64,000 bases of DNA from Tillus elongatus. Its lineage: Eukaryota; Arthropoda; Insecta; Coleoptera; Cleridae. The stretch is taken from NCBI GenBank assembly GCA_964006375.1, contig OZ023270.1, forward strand, positions 72,134,082 to 72,198,081, read 5' to 3'. Position numbers and translations under genes: made by a program. The notes under the pieces are model-generated. The model had not been told where the DNA came from. It ran no database searches and was given only the letters and a program-made list of their open reading frames with translations. This document shows positions 1-12,140 of the stretch, in pieces (positions within the stretch are counted from its first letter, which is position 1; every line of letters starts with the position of its first letter).

Positions 1-226
1 ATGGAGAAATGCATCATGCAGACCTCATTCACAACACCGTAGTGTGTGGGAAATCGAGGTACTGTGAGACTTTTACTCACTAAAAGTCCGTTCCCTGGAG
101 TACCGGGACCTTAGATCCACACCTCCGTCGGAAAGAATTCGCACTATGACGATTGGGTTTGAATGTTTTCATTTTGATATTGCCGCGGGAGCGTGATCGG
201 GTAAGTACAAGCTTTGAGCTTATGCC

Positions 227-524
227 TATGTGAAAGCTGCACATCGCAGCCAGCTGCACCACGAAGAGGAGCACCCGGGCCCGACGCGGCCTCCGCGAAC
301 CGAGCGGCGAACAATCGAATCACAAACCCAAGCATCGAACGCATCTCCAGATCTGAGTCTGTAAATCCCCCATATTATGCTATGTGAAAGTTGCACATCG
401 CAGCCAGCTGCACCACGAAGAGGAGCACCCGGGCCCGACGCGGCCTCCGCGAACCGAGCGGCGAACAATCGAGTCACAAACCCACGCATCGAAGGCATCT
501 CCAGATCTGAGTCTGTAAATTCCC
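227..524. repeat. Tandem duplication of a ~144-bp GC-rich unit
   Basis: Two near-identical units (about 227-370 and 381-524) start at the same sequence (tatgtgaaag) and end in ctgagtctgtaaat. They are 154 bp apart and separated by about 10 bp. The unit is far more GC-rich than its surroundings. An open frame of 93 codons (377-658, + strand, Ala/Pro/Thr-rich) runs out of the second unit but has no domain I recognise. Just downstream lies an R1/LOA-like reverse transcriptase relic. I infer this is the 5' UTR or ORF1 region of that kind of element, where tandem promoter-like units are common, but nothing links them directly. Confidence 0.6.
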
Positions 525-689
525 GAGTGCACAACCCAGCCACCCACCACCAAGCCCACAAAAGCCGCCCCCTCACCCAGACGGCCCCCTCCGCAGCGCC
601 GCCGACTACGACACTCAACCTGTCGCACACTGCTGCCAGAAGCGGACACCTGTTCTAAACATGACAAGAACGATAGTGATAACAGAGTC

Positions 690-1290
690 ATTCCTAAAAA
701 GCCTGTTATCCCAGCTACTACAAACGAAACCAACGAAGCAATGACGGCGACAAAAGGTTCTTCTCGGAGAGGAGTACTAGCACCTCTGCTGTGTTCGCTC
801 CTTGTTAATAAACTTATGACTACATTCGGCGGAGCAGGATTTATAGTCCAATGATACGCAGATGATATTGTCATAACAGTAAAAGGCAAGCACGATCCTG
901 TAATATCCAACCTAATGCAAACAGCCCTAAATATAGTAAGGAACTAGTGTGAGACAGAGAGGCTTACTGTCAATTCTTATAAGACAGTTCTTGTCCCATT
1001 CATGAACAGAATGAGACTAAATTTAAAAGTTTCCACTCTGACCGGAACACAGATCGAATTTTCAAATGAAATTAAATATTTAGCGATCTTCTTAGACGAG
1101 AAACTGAACTGGAACATGCACTTGGGAAAAAAAACTATCTCAAGAGGCATAATGTCAATCTGGACTTGCCGTATACTCATAGACTCGTAGCAAAGGCATG
1201 GCGGCTGAATCCCAGGATAGTATAGTGGATATACCAAACTGTGGTTAAACCCATGGTCACATGTGCATCTATACACTGTGTTCCAGATTG
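690..1290 (+). pseudogene. R1/LOA-like non-LTR reverse transcriptase fragment
   Basis: The + strand translates, across frameshifts and stops, into the core of a non-LTR reverse transcriptase. Recognisable parts are a degraded PQGGVLSPLLWSL-type segment near 755-810, the catalytic YADDIV block near 856-880, and a C-terminal stretch (KPMVT) near 1245-1265. The glycine before YADD is replaced by a stop (tga at about 853). The same segment occurs in better condition at 61090-61590. The encoded enzyme would reverse-transcribe element RNA at a nicked target site. It ends at a point where the fragment beginning near 5010 could continue it. The R1/LOA assignment rests on motif style and is not certain. 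Confidence 0.75.
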
Positions 1291-1429
1291 ATGCTACGTG
1301 TATTGCTTTCTCGGTTATTCACTCTACACCAGTTAGACAATTAGGAAATTATTCTTGCATTATTAGCGATTAAATTTATTGAACGAATGTAAAAAACAGG
1401 CATTTTGCGGTACTTTTGTGACAATTTAC

Positions 1430-2620
1430 AATACAAGCTTATAAAAACGAACTTCAGATATTAATTGTTCAATTTAAAGAAATTGTTCTATGTAGCCACC
1501 ACCTTGATCAATACACATTTCTGACAACAACTTTGCAGGGAGTTTATTGCTCTAATTACTGTGTTCTTATTTAGTGCACGCATAGTGTTTCGGATGCTTC
1601 TTTTTTAAAATTGCAACATTTTCGGGAGTTTGAAATGCGTAATTTTTGGTCTTAATGTGTTCCTATAAAAAGAAGTCAAGGGGATTTATATCAGGGGATC
1701 TAACAGGCCACAAAATATCGTATCATATAATCTATTGGGAAAGATTTTTTTTTTAATAATTCTTTGCGACGGCCACTTTATGAGCTGGTGCATGCATAAA
1801 CCAAGTTTGTGCATGCATAAACCAAGTTGATGATGCATAAACCAAGTTTTATTCAAGTTTCCCTCAGCTGCACTTGCAGCTGGCATTAGTTGCTCTTGCA
1901 AGAGCAGAAGATATCGTGCTGCAGTCAAATTGAAACTAAAAATGAATGGTCCAATTAAAAATAATAAAATAATAAAATAATAATTTTAATAATTTCATGT
2001 GTAAAATCAGATTGCATTTTATAATGACCGCACCAAACGTTATATACCGTACCAAACGGTACAGGCAAATTTTGTTTGAAATTGTCTTGTTGAGGTAAGC
2101 TGTGGGTTTTCTGTAGCCAGGTGATGGGTATTATGCCTGTTAAAAACCCCGTAATTTGGTAAATCAAGTTTCGTCAGTCCATAATATTTTCATGGAAAAA
2201 TTGGGATTTTCTCGCATATTTGGAATGCACCATTTAGAAAATCTTACTTTTCGGAAAAAATGGTTTGCCGATAAGGCTTGTACTATTCTAGGCTTGTATG
2301 GATTGTATTTGTTACCCTACGGTATTCGATGGGCGTATGATTTAGGGGTATCCGTTTCATTGCCAATTTTTTTAACCGATGATGTGGGGTTGTTATCAGT
2401 GTATTGAAACACGGCATCAATTTTCTCCTGATTTTCCACAGCATATTTACGATTTATGGGTTTGAAAAAACTCCCATAATTTATCAAATTTAGTACCAGA
2501 TTCCTAAAATGTCTTTAGTTCGGTTAATGGCGTTCAGGAAATTTATTTTCGTAAATTTCGGCACCCTTTGTAGAGTTTCTATGGTTTGTGAAGTAGGTTC
2601 CTAACATGTCTAATTTTTCT
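1430..2620 (-). pseudogene. DD41D-type Tc1/mariner transposase relic
   Basis: Read on the minus strand, this region gives a helix-turn-helix portion near 2620-2270 (TSSVKKIGNET-like). An ILWTDET block near 2170-2200 carries the first catalytic Asp. A C-terminal IPLDFFL block lies near 1665-1690, where the third catalytic Asp sits in this family. Numerous stops and frameshifts interrupt it, so it cannot encode a functional transposase. A short direct repeat of an aaccaagtt motif occurs at about 1797-1850. No terminal inverted repeats could be delimited for this copy. The family is the same superfamily as the better copies at 16200-17706 and 47974-50749. Confidence 0.7.
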
Positions 2621-3334
2621 TCGTTAGTGTAATTGAGAGCCATGTCTAATGGTCGGGTATTTGAAAATAATTTCGACCTAATGGAAATAGAACTTAAACC
2701 AAAGAGAAACAATTAACGAAGTCAAATTGAATGAATAAAATCCAATGAAAAGAATACAGAAGACACTTCAAATTAAAACGAATTTGACAGTTGTAAGATA
2801 AACAAATTGTTGGCTCGCCTACTACACTTTATCGAGCACATCAGCAAAATTCATTAGGAAATTTTTAGATTTGTTTATTTCAGTATTTATTCGAAGGAAA
2901 ATATCATGTTGTGATACATTTTTGAAAAGGGGAAAAATTATATTTAATGCAATAAAAATCCAATATGACATATAAACAAAGTTTGGAGGCAACAAGTGCG
3001 TTATGGTAGTGAATTTTATTAAAAATACTGTTAATGTCTTTTTTAATGAAAGCAGACATCTAATTTGGCTAAAAACTTTTTACACAAAATGCTGCTAAAA
3101 TAATACATAAAATTCAAATTATGTACCTAATCTGTAATTAAAATTGAAAATAAAATAATTTGTTTGCACGAAAATCCATTAAAACCTTATTTTCGACGAA
3201 TTAACTAATATAAATAGAAATAAATTGAATAAATTAAAAAATAGTCAAAATCTGATCTAAATACTGAACTAGATGCTTTTTCTGTGGCTTCACAGAGAAA
3301 ATTATTTTGCCTTTGTATGCTATACAAATTGAAT

Positions 3335-3665
3335 CCGGTTGTAGAGAAGAAAACAACCTCTTCTCATGTCACAAATCTCTACGTCTATGTTAACTGTGGC
3401 AGGGTTTTACCCACTAAGGCCAACAGCAGCTACTAATAAACTTGAATAAAAAGTCTTAAAAGTGCTTATCTTTCCTTTTTAACAAAAAGTCGCTCAAAAA
3501 TATATTGGAATTACACAATCTGATCAGATAATATTAAAATGGAATCAAAGACGAAAAAAAGTTACAAAAAAGTTAAAAGAGAAATTCAGTCAACGGTGAG
3601 ATTTGAACCCGCGTCCCTTCGCTCCTCAGGCAGGCATCCTAACCATTATACCGCGTAAGGCTTCT
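3335..3665 (-). mobile_element. tRNA-derived SINE-like repeat
   Basis: The minus strand from about 3662 contains RNA polymerase III promoter-like boxes of a tRNA gene. The A box resembles ggtataatggttaggatg and the B box gggttcaaatc, about 35 nt apart. The tRNA-like head is followed by an unrelated tail ending in the ggaattacacaatctgatca block, which recurs at 15640-15665. No clean acceptor stem pairs across the head, so I call a SINE and not a tRNA gene. Related body sequence recurs near 12020-12090, 15440-15545 and 62990-63115. Confidence 0.55.
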
Positions 3666-4504
3666 GGAAAACTGCAATGAAGAAAGGTAGATAACCGATA
3701 ATGGTCTCTAGTTATTTATTTGTAATATGAAAGGTCTTTAGAGGCAGATTTTGCAGTTATTTTAACAAATAAGAAGAGTAGTATAAATCTAGAACATTTT
3801 AATACACATTTTATGCAATATTCTCCATTCATAAACCGCAATAGTTATACTAATTTTCACGTTTCAAGTCTCCAATTTGACATTTACAGGAGAAAAATTA
3901 TAAAATTCTCAAAGTAATCTTTTTGGTACTTCTTGGACTTTTTGCGCCATAAAAAGATAAACGTTGTCTGTAATATTTAATATAATTTGTTTAACACTTA
4001 CAATATATTGGTATTGCGTCTTCTCTGACTTTTAGTGGCACCAAAATGTTGCTTCATTAAGTGCCTATATATTTTTTTTCTTTCAACATAGAGATCTAAA
4101 TTTTGCTGTAGAGTTTGGTTTGTACAACATAAACCAGCTTGCCATAGCTTTGTTATTTCCGAAGATATGAATTTTTTTTTAGAATAAAACCTAAAATTTT
4201 CGCGGAGAAAGTGTTCCGATTTTCCTGGCTAACGAACTTATCCAATCCACTTATATTTGAACCTACAGAACTAAATTTTGGTAGATAATTTACCCAGAAT
4301 CACATAAAACCGCGTACTAAATTTAGTTGCCCTTACTTTGTTATTTCCGGAGATATGATTTTTTTCGAAAGGAAACACAAAATTTTCTGGGAAAACCTGA
4401 ACCGATTTTCTTGGCTAACAAACTTATCTAAGCCACTTACAAGAGGAAGGTATTCACCAAATTTAATTAAAATCGGGCCCATTAGTTTTTGAGTTATCGG
4501 TGTG

Positions 4505-4508
<4 letters not shown>

Positions 4509-4598
<90 letters not shown>
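4509..4598. repeat. (TA)n microsatellite
   Basis: An uninterrupted run of TA/AT dinucleotides of about 90 bp, forming the core of the surrounding non-autonomous element. Its flanks (gtgatacat on the left, gaaactgaccccgg on the right) recur at most other (TA)n tracts in the window. Confidence 0.95.
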
Positions 4599-4600
<2 letters not shown>

Positions 4601-5009
4601 AAACTGACCCCGGATATGTGTTCTAGGGGGCCTAGTTCGCGCTCATTTGTAGATTTTTTTTCAAAATTGAGGAGTCGAGATCTTCTTATCAGTGATTTTT
4701 TTTGAAATTCACTAAAACAAAGTTATTCTCTCATAAACGGTAAAATATATTCTTTTGTTTTATTTTTTATTCCAAAGACCTTTAAAATGTGCTTATAAAA
4801 TCTCTAAGCTAAAATAATGTATTTCCTCAGATAACCGAGATGCAGGGGTTTGTCGAAAACACACCATTTTGGTTTTTCGCGATTATTTCAAAAACAAAAA
4901 ACAAATGATAAAATGTGATGTCAGTTCTGAAATGGTAATAAAATGTCGAGAAACATTAACCATTTAACCGACTTTGTAGCTCTTATAATAACCGAGATAC
5001 ATGCAGCAG

Positions 5010-6300
5010 CAATCAGTGGTGGTCGAAAAACGTAACAAATCTCAAAGCAAAGCAAATTGTCAAAATTGCAGAGGCTAATCTGTCTTGGAATAACGAAAGC
5101 TATCGCATCATGTCTTACAGCTGCAATGAAGGCAATGCTGAATCTAATACCACTGCAGATATACGTGAAGAAGGACACAGCACTAAGTGTCTCGAGATGA
5201 TTTTAAGGAAACAAATTCAAACCAGACAACTCGGTTGGCCACTGGAATATTCTGGAAATTATTCTATTGGAGTCACTCCCTAAACCAAAAAATCAAATGC
5301 CAGCTAAACTAGACTTCGTAGTCCGATTTGACGTGGGCATAAGTGACTACCAAGCATGGGACAGAGACAGTGAAAGGCTGACAAACAACTCATCCGTATA
5401 GTATACGGACGGGTCTAAACAAATAAAGTGAACAGGATTGGGAATAAGAGGGCATTACTTCAGAGTCGCTAAGTCCCTAGGAAAAACTTCCACTATCTTC
5501 CAAGCAGAAATATTAAAATCTCTATGTACAAGAGTGCCTACAAAGAAGACTTAAAAATAGAGATATCCACATCCCTGTGACAGTCTGGCAGTACTAAAGA
5601 CTCTAAACTCTTCCAAAACTGATTCCAAACTGATTTGGAACTGTAAAAAAATGGTTGAAGCAACTGGCTACGAACAAAAAAATTACTTTGATGTGGGTAT
5701 CAGGGATCAAGGCATTAAAGGAAATGAGGAAGCAGATAGCTCTGCAGGAACAACGTCATTTAATGATCCAGAGCCATTTTGTGGACTAACAAAACACCGC
5801 GTAAGAAACGAACTTGATACTTGAGAGAAACACTAAATGCTGTCAAACTGGAGAAAAACGCCAGGCTTAAGGCAGTCAAAACGGTTTATCACCATATCAA
5901 CAGATAAGTTTAAACTATTTCTTGGATGGAACAGGAACGACTGAAGAATAATTACAGGAGTTTTCACAGCACACTCCCCAGTAAAGTATCACCTTATGGA
6001 GATGGGCAAGGCGGATAGTAAAAACTGCAGCAGAAACAACAGAAGACTTTCTACGCGACTGCATGGCTCACTTCTGCAAAAGACTTAATTGTAGGTGTGG
6101 CCCCAACACCCCAGACAATACGTAAAGTAGCCCCAAAAAGATAGTAGATTACATAAAAAGTCTGAAATTTTTGGGAAACTATTAGAAAAAAGAGCCGTGC
6201 ATAAAAGAAGCATTGAGGCCGCAACGCTAAGAGGTCAAAGGCCTGTACTAATCATTAAACAATCTACGATCTACAACCCCCACCTCCCAGTCTTCTAAAT
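5010..6300 (+). pseudogene. R1/LOA-like retrotransposon 3' part with RNase H domain
   Basis: The + strand translates, with several frameshifts and stops, into the connection and RNase H region of a non-LTR retrotransposon. I can read LQRLICLGIT near 5065-5095, YTDGSKQ near 5401-5420 (first RNase H Asp), a DSLAVLKTLNSS block near 5579-5620, GNEEADSSAG near 5720-5750, and a C-terminal TGVFTAHSPVKYHLMEMG block near 5955-6010. The last resembles the zinc-knuckle tail of such elements. It would degrade RNA in RNA/DNA hybrids during target-primed reverse transcription. It could be the downstream part of the same copy as the RT at 690-1290. It is decayed and non-functional. Confidence 0.75.
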
Positions 6301-7188
6301 TTATACAAATTCCCACAACGTATAAATCTTTTGAGACTGCTGTAACGTAAATCATTAATTTTGATACCTGTTACTCCACAATCGATGACATTACATTTTT
6401 GAAGCCATAAAATAATAGCTGTTGCTTACTCAAATAACACACTTCTAAAATTAGCATTAAATCAAACGGAAATCAACATTATTGCCAGGAGATCTGATCT
6501 CTTATAAACAACCTGTGTTTTATATTACCATAATCGAATTAGGACGTCTGAAATTCTTCATTAAATGTAACCGATCAGATGTTTGTTAAGTGGCTTGCAT
6601 ATTTCAGACGAAAAGTATGTTAATCAAGGCCGACATATGACCGAGTTTGTTCAGCCGAGAGTGAAAGTTCTTCAGGTCAGATCAACTGATCAAAACTTTG
6701 ACCAATTCTCGTAACTTCTCATCGTATGATATCAATTTGCTCATATGTTATGTAGCATATTATACGCATCCATTATAATTGCGCCAACAATAAATTACAT
6801 ATCGTCAGCATTTAAAATTGTGTTTGACTTACGGTTTAAAATAGATTGCAAAGCGACATTAAAGACATGAATATGAAAGTGAAGTGGTAAAGGTGTTTCA
6901 GTAAGATTAGTGGCTTAAATGTTTTGCAATGCTTTGCAACGTTTTTAGATGTATGCGGAAAAAATTAAGGCCCAAATACGCCTATGCATTGCAAAATCAT
7001 AAATTTCATTTTTTATTTCTTATTTATTTATTTACCGTTTCGTTGGTATTAATTGTACAGTCGCTAAATTATTTAGCACACTTTTGTAGAAAATTTTTTA
7101 TCGTTTTAAAAATAACAATACTGGTAAAACTATGTATAATATTGCATATATTTGAACAAAACCCCTTGACTAAGTTATTTTACTATAT
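6301..7188. other. No recognised feature
   Basis: AT-rich sequence between the retrotransposon relic and the mariner. An open frame of 93 codons at 6929-7210 (+) is hydrophobic and low-complexity, and has no motif I recognise. I see no repeat boundaries. Confidence 0.5.
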
Positions 7189-8375
7189 GTACACAGGGGT
7201 CGATCAATAAGTACCCGTGTTTGTAGACAGGTAGCGTTGCTGAGGAAATCAGACATTGCCGTCGTGCACTGTGATCTGTCAAACAACACCATACTAAATT
7301 TCAGTCTGATTCATTGGTTGGTTCTTATTTAACTGCCAGTTGTATCGCACGTGTTTGGTGTTTATCGATAAAATGGAAAAGTGCAATATAGATCCGTAAG
7401 TCGCATTTTAGCTTTGGATGGATAAACATGCGAAAAACTAAAAGCCATGCTGTCTATGGGGATCCTTCTCCATCTTCGACAATCGTGAGATATTAGTTCA
7501 ACGTGATTACCGAGCAAATCGTTGAAAAGGTCCAGGACATGATTCTCGCTGATCGCCGAACTTAAGTGCGCAAAGTAGCAGATGCCGTAGGCGTACGAAA
7601 CGGCAATCAATATTTTACATAAGCCAAGCATGAGAAAGATGTCGGCCGATGGGCGCCGCGATTGCTCACGGTGGGCACAAACGGATACGGCTGTCAATGT
7701 CGAGCAGTGTTTGGATCCCTTTAAGTGAAATTCTCAGGAGTTTTTGCATCAAATCGTCACCGTTAGTAAAACCTAGATAAGTTATTATCCCCCGGAGACC
7801 AAGCGACAGCCACAACAATGAATTTTTGCGGGTAAATCTGCTACGAAGAAGGCAAAGACATGTCACATAGGCCAGAAGGCTCATGGCCACGATTTTTTGG
7901 GATACAAAGGGAATGCTTTTAATGGACTTTTTTCAGAAAGGAGGAACGAGCACTGGGCGGTACTACAGTAAATTATTAGACCGATTCGATAAGAAAGTGA
8001 AGGATATACGGCTACATTTGGCTAAGAAAAAATGTGCTGTTTCACCACAATAACGCACCAGCACATTCATCTGGAATTATCGCGGCCAAATTGTGTTAAC
8101 TGCGCTACGAATCGCTGCCGCATCCACCGTACTAGCCTGACCTGGCTCTCTGCGACTTCTTTATGTTTTTCAACATAAAAACATGGCTAAAGGGAAAAAA
8201 TTTTAGACGAGGAGGTTATTTTGAAGAGTTTGAAAAATCATATTTTTGAGGAGTTAGGAACATGGTAGAAACATTGGAAAATGTGTGTCGATCTAAAAGG
8301 AGATTGCCTTGAAACAAATGTGAAAACTTGTGTCTTTATTCTTAACACGGGTATTTATTGATCGACACTTCATTA
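7189..8375 (+). mobile_element. mariner element with TIRs
   Basis: The ends are inverted copies: ggtcgatcaataagtacccg starts at about 7198 and its near complement ends at about 8368. A TA dinucleotide lies 14 bp outside the shared gatc on each side (7189-7190 and 8374-8375), consistent with a TA target-site duplication. The ~1.19-kb length fits a classical mariner. The transposase inside is decayed (see next entry). Confidence 0.8.
7370..8330 (+). pseudogene. mariner transposase, inactivated
   Basis: Plus-strand translation over several frames gives ITEQIVEKVQDMILADRRT near 7505-7562 and VRKVADAVGVRNG near 7565-7605 (helix-turn-helix). Further on are an RWAPRLLTVG block near 7645-7680, a decayed VTVSKT near 7756-7775, HHNNAPAHSS near 8043-8074 and PDLALCDFFMF near 8137-8170. 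In a working mariner the first two motifs would carry Asp (VTVDETW and HHDNAPAH). Here both Asp positions are changed, one to Ser and one to Asn, while the third Asp is kept. With many stops as well, this copy is dead. Confidence 0.8.
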
Positions 8376-8599
8376 TGTAGTTTCCCTAACGTGGTGAAAC
8401 CATTCCAGCCTAAATACGGACGTACAGGTTTTTCTTCTGGCCTCGTAATAGCTTACCACCTTTTCTACAACCGGTTTGGCCGTAAACGACGAGAAGCTAG
8501 TGTTGAGTCAGAGGAAAAGCTTATGGCTCGTTTGATAAGTCTTGACAAATAGCGTTGTAAATAAGAAAACAACTAACTAGCAAAGTTAACTAATACTAT

Positions 8600-9400
8600 A
8601 GTACGATGCATCGCGGACAAGTTTGAAAAAATGAAACCCTTTAAAATGCATGTGGTTCATGAGTTGACCGAGGATGACCCAGACCGCAGATAACATTTTT
8701 CTGAAGTAATGACAAACCTTATTTAAGCTCTGCCTAACTTTGTGAATGAAATAGTTTCTTCAGATTAAGCAACATTTCATCCGAATGGTATGGTTAACAG
8801 GCATAATTGTCGTTTCTGGTCAACAGAGAACCCTCATTGGAAGTCCATACGCAGTATCCTCAAAAAGTTAATCTGTGGGCTGAATGAATTGGACCTTTTT
8901 TTATCAGCGGAAATTTAAATGGTGATGGCTACTTGAATTTATTCAGGAACCAAATTGTACCAACACTTAGAGCACTCTTCCCAAATCAAATGAGACCTAA
9001 TCATCCAAGCGGTAATATTTGCTTCCAACAAGATGGAGCTCCGCCACACTTTACGCGCAATGTCCGTGATTATGTGGACCAAATATTTCCTAGCCGCTGG
9101 ATCGGACGCAGAGGAGCAATCGAGTGTCGAGCTTGTTCTCCAGACCTATCGCCACTGGACTTATTTTTGTGGGGTCACTTCAAATGGTAGGAGTATAAAA
9201 AACGACCTAATGATCTGGAACAATTACAGGAGCAGATAATTGAAGAAATCAACCATATTACGCCAGAGATGATACAAAATTCAGTGAGACATTTTGTTGA
9301 TAGGTTATATCACTGTCAAGTTGCAGTGGAGCACAATATGAACAACTACTTTAGTTTAAATCATATTACGAACTTTTATAACAGATATCTTGATTTTTCA
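8600..9400 (+). pseudogene. DD41D-type transposase relic
   Basis: Readable blocks are FVNEIVSSD near 8738-8766 (first catalytic Asp region), NRHNCRFWSTENPHW near 8796-8841, and an 85-codon open stretch (8933-9190). That stretch contains CFQQDGAPPHF (second Asp) and SPDLSPLDLFLWG (third Asp). I count 41 residues between the second and third catalytic Asp, so this is a DD41D transposase and not the DD34D of mariner or DD34E of Tc1. Stops elsewhere inactivate it. The left boundary abuts the mariner right end at 8375. On the right an accctgttta sequence near 9577 may mark a terminus. Confidence 0.75.
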
Positions 9401-9855
9401 TTATGAATATTTTATTAATTTTATTGTGGTGTTATCTTATCAATTACAAAAAACATGAAAAAGTGAATGTGTTATAAAAAAGGCTTATTTGTGACCATTC
9501 GTCATTACAAAAATCCAAGAAAATTGCGTCATCAATAACAAAGATACTCTACCGTTCCGGGACTTTTTACTAACCCTGTTTACATATTACACATATTATG
9601 CACTAATATCTTGCTACCATTTACACTTTAACTATTTATATTATCACCTTAAACTAAGGACCAAAACCGGGACACTCGCTTCATGTCTTGGGGTCGTTCA
9701 AGACAACTTTATATGAACACAGAATAGGTGACCACAGGTAAGGTTTGGGTAGACATTAAGAAAGACGTTAGGCATCTTAGAATCTAAATATTAATTATTA
9801 AAACTAAGAATTACAAATATACAAATTAAATTATATGTGCCATAGTTATACATAT

Positions 9856-11373
9856 CAAATACTATATAATGACAATACAGGACACTCCTATGCTTTAGCA
9901 TTCGTAATATTTGTGACAAGCACACTAGCGCCACTTTGCGTGAAGTACTGTCAACTGAACGGGTAATTTGAATTTGAATGTATATTTGAATGACCTGACC
10001 TGACCTGACCTGACCTGAATATTCTTAATTTAGAGAATTGGTCTATTATCTAGATTAATATAAAAACTTGTAGGTACATGACAAAATAGTGAAAATTTTC
10101 TTATTATATAGTTATAAATTGTATCAACAATTAGCTCCAAATCTAAATCAATTCAGAATTATTAGTTATGCAGATTTCTCTTACACATAATCTCATTTTA
10201 TCATAATTTAAAGCACAGTACCTACTACCTTAAAACTCTCGTTAAACTACTATTTCAAGGGTGCGTATAGAAATGTACTGAGAGCTGTTTCTGAGGATTA
10301 AGTTACAATCTGTACCTACCTATAAATAATGGTTTCAGGTATAAATAATAGCACAGTACGCAATTTGCTATATCTCTACATGAAAACTGTCTTATTAATT
10401 TATTATTTTGAAATATGTAATTGATATAGTAAAGCGTTTTATTTTAAGAAATTGGGCAGAATAAAGGTAAGGCTATCTCTTACTCCCATGAAAAAATATA
10501 TTCGATTCTAGGGCTGAATCTGCTATTTTATTAGTTACTTTAAAAACTTGTCTTGGGAAGATAATTAAAATCATTATCAAGCAAAATAATGTATTTAAAT
10601 GTATAAAGATGTCACAATTTATGCCATACTGGGTTACACAGTGCATAAAAAATAAAAAAGGACACAAAACAAGATAGAAAAGCAGTTTTCTTATAATATA
10701 TTATTTATTATTCATGCAAAACTTTTTTGCTTCCATATGTATTTTATTTGATGCACTGGAAGTCATTTTATGATTGAAACCTTTCAACCATATCCGTTTA
10801 GTGGCAAATATTACACAATCGATTATCTTCTGCGAACTGTACATATTGGCATAAAGGTAATTTAAAATTTGCCTTCTGCTTTAAAAAATTCTTTTTTAGA
10901 AGTGGCATTGAAATGTAAAATGTACCTTGTCTGCAATACTATATCCAAATCAGCTCTTTTTGATAATACCCATATTTTGCATCTATAATACAAAATCATC
11001 GTCAATCCATGTTGTAATTATTGTTTAATATTAATTAATGGGCGAATTTGTGAAAAAATTCACTGGTAACAAAAGCAAACACAGAGAATTATACTCACGT
11101 TTCGGGATCCTTTGGAAACGTTTAAAATGGCTTTAATAGATTTAGCACGTTATAGTTCGAACAATTTTAGATTGCGCAAAACCTACCACTCATATTTATT
11201 GTTAAAACACAGCTCAAACTTAATTATACACAGTTAAACACAAACAATCGCTAATATTTACATATTAACACGTTCTAGAACGACGTAATATCAGTACTAT
11301 CCGCTAGAGGCGCTGATATTCTAGAAACACGAATTCAGCTGGAGTGTCCTGTATTGTTACTATATAGTATTTG
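9856..11373. mobile_element. TIR-bounded non-autonomous DNA element, family unknown
   Basis: A 33-bp inverted repeat bounds the region: 9856-9888 (ending in aatacaggacactcc) and 11341-11373 (starting ggagtgtcctgtatt), differing at two positions. Weaker matching continues outward (catagt motifs on both sides). The ~1.5-kb interior is AT-rich with no recognisable transposase. I therefore infer a non-autonomous DNA transposon. No clear target-site duplication could be fixed, so the superfamily is open. Confidence 0.5.
9994..10018. repeat. (GACCT)n short tandem repeat
   Basis: About four and a half copies of a 5-bp unit (gacct) in the interior of the TIR-bounded element. It is too short to suggest a function. 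Confidence 0.85.
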
Positions 11374-12139
11374 TACATACTATGCCCCCCAAATGTATAC
11401 AGAGCTGTCAATTTTATTAAACCACGGGATGAATCTTTCCGTTTTTAATAAACTCTATGATTTTTGTTAGTACCTATAGCTCTTTCTTCGTAAAAAGCAA
11501 TATAGAGTAGGCTGTTGGTATCTATTGGTAATTGCATACTGTGTAATAGATAAAAGTAAATCCCCTTTGAGTTGTACGTTTTTGACATATGATTGTTATC
11601 GCAAACACTTCTTCCATCAGATTCACAGTACGGGTTGTCTGATAAATCATTTTCCATAGAGGATATTTGCAGGCGCTGTAGCCTACACTTATTCTGACAA
11701 ATATATCTCAAAATGTCAAAGGCAGCAATTGCGTTCTAGTAACGAATTTCTATAAAACTTTTCTCCTTCCAAAAAGGTGAGTTAATAAAAGTTTGTACAC
11801 AGCAACTACGTTATGGTAGCGGATATCCATAAAAATATTTTAAATCACGAAAAATACCAAAATAATTAGTTTCGCAAATACTCCAAAGAACCGAGAAAGA
11901 AGATTTATTTATTTCTTGTTACTAATGGTTTTAACAAACAATTCTTTGAGTTTATCAATTTATGTGCTTTAGATAATACATACTAAATACAGACACTTAT
12001 CTGATTTAACAATCGCTTGTTTTCTTCTCAGTGAAGTCATAACATCTATAATTAGTATAGAACGGTTTCACTAAGTAAGGGCGATAACAATTAATTAATA
12101 AGATAATGTATTCAAGGAGGACATGAGATTGCTTGCAAT
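11374..12139. other. No recognised gene; one unidentified ORF and a SINE-body fragment
   Basis: A minus-strand open frame of 88 codons (11445-11711) has a mixed, protein-like composition but no motif I recognise. It could be a chance frame or part of an unknown element. At about 12020-12090 there is a fragment similar to the SINE body seen at 15450-15545 and 62995-63110 (gaacggtttcactaagtaaggg). Confidence 0.35.
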
Positions 12140-12140
12140 T

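Larger units (their letters stand above)
2985..4714 (-). mobile_element. (TA)n-cored HINE-like non-autonomous element, minus orientation
   Basis: Orientation is defined by the 5' palindrome at 4690-4714 (cagtgatttt / aaattcacta). It is followed leftwards by the conserved block ending in cccggggtcagtttcaat, a (TA)n core at 4509-4598, the gataactcaaaaa segment, and tandem ~141-bp-like units. Its 3' end may be the gcaacaagtgcgttatggtagtgaatttt motif at about 2990-3020. A tRNA-like SINE (3335-3665) lies inside. There is no coding capacity. The far left boundary is uncertain because the ~310-bp terminal module here is diverged. Confidence 0.6.

Noticed and set aside
227..524. Direct repeats that might suggest a CRISPR-like array
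   Set aside because: Only two long units of about 144 bp with a 10-bp gap, in a eukaryotic, TE-rich context with no cas genes.
3590..3665. Possible minus-strand tRNA gene
   Set aside because: A and B boxes are present, but the acceptor stem does not pair and the sequence continues into a repeat body, so it is better explained as a SINE head.
11445..11711. 88-codon minus-strand frame
   Set aside because: Protein-like composition, but no recognised motif, no convincing splice or promoter context, and it could arise by chance. Noted only as unidentified.
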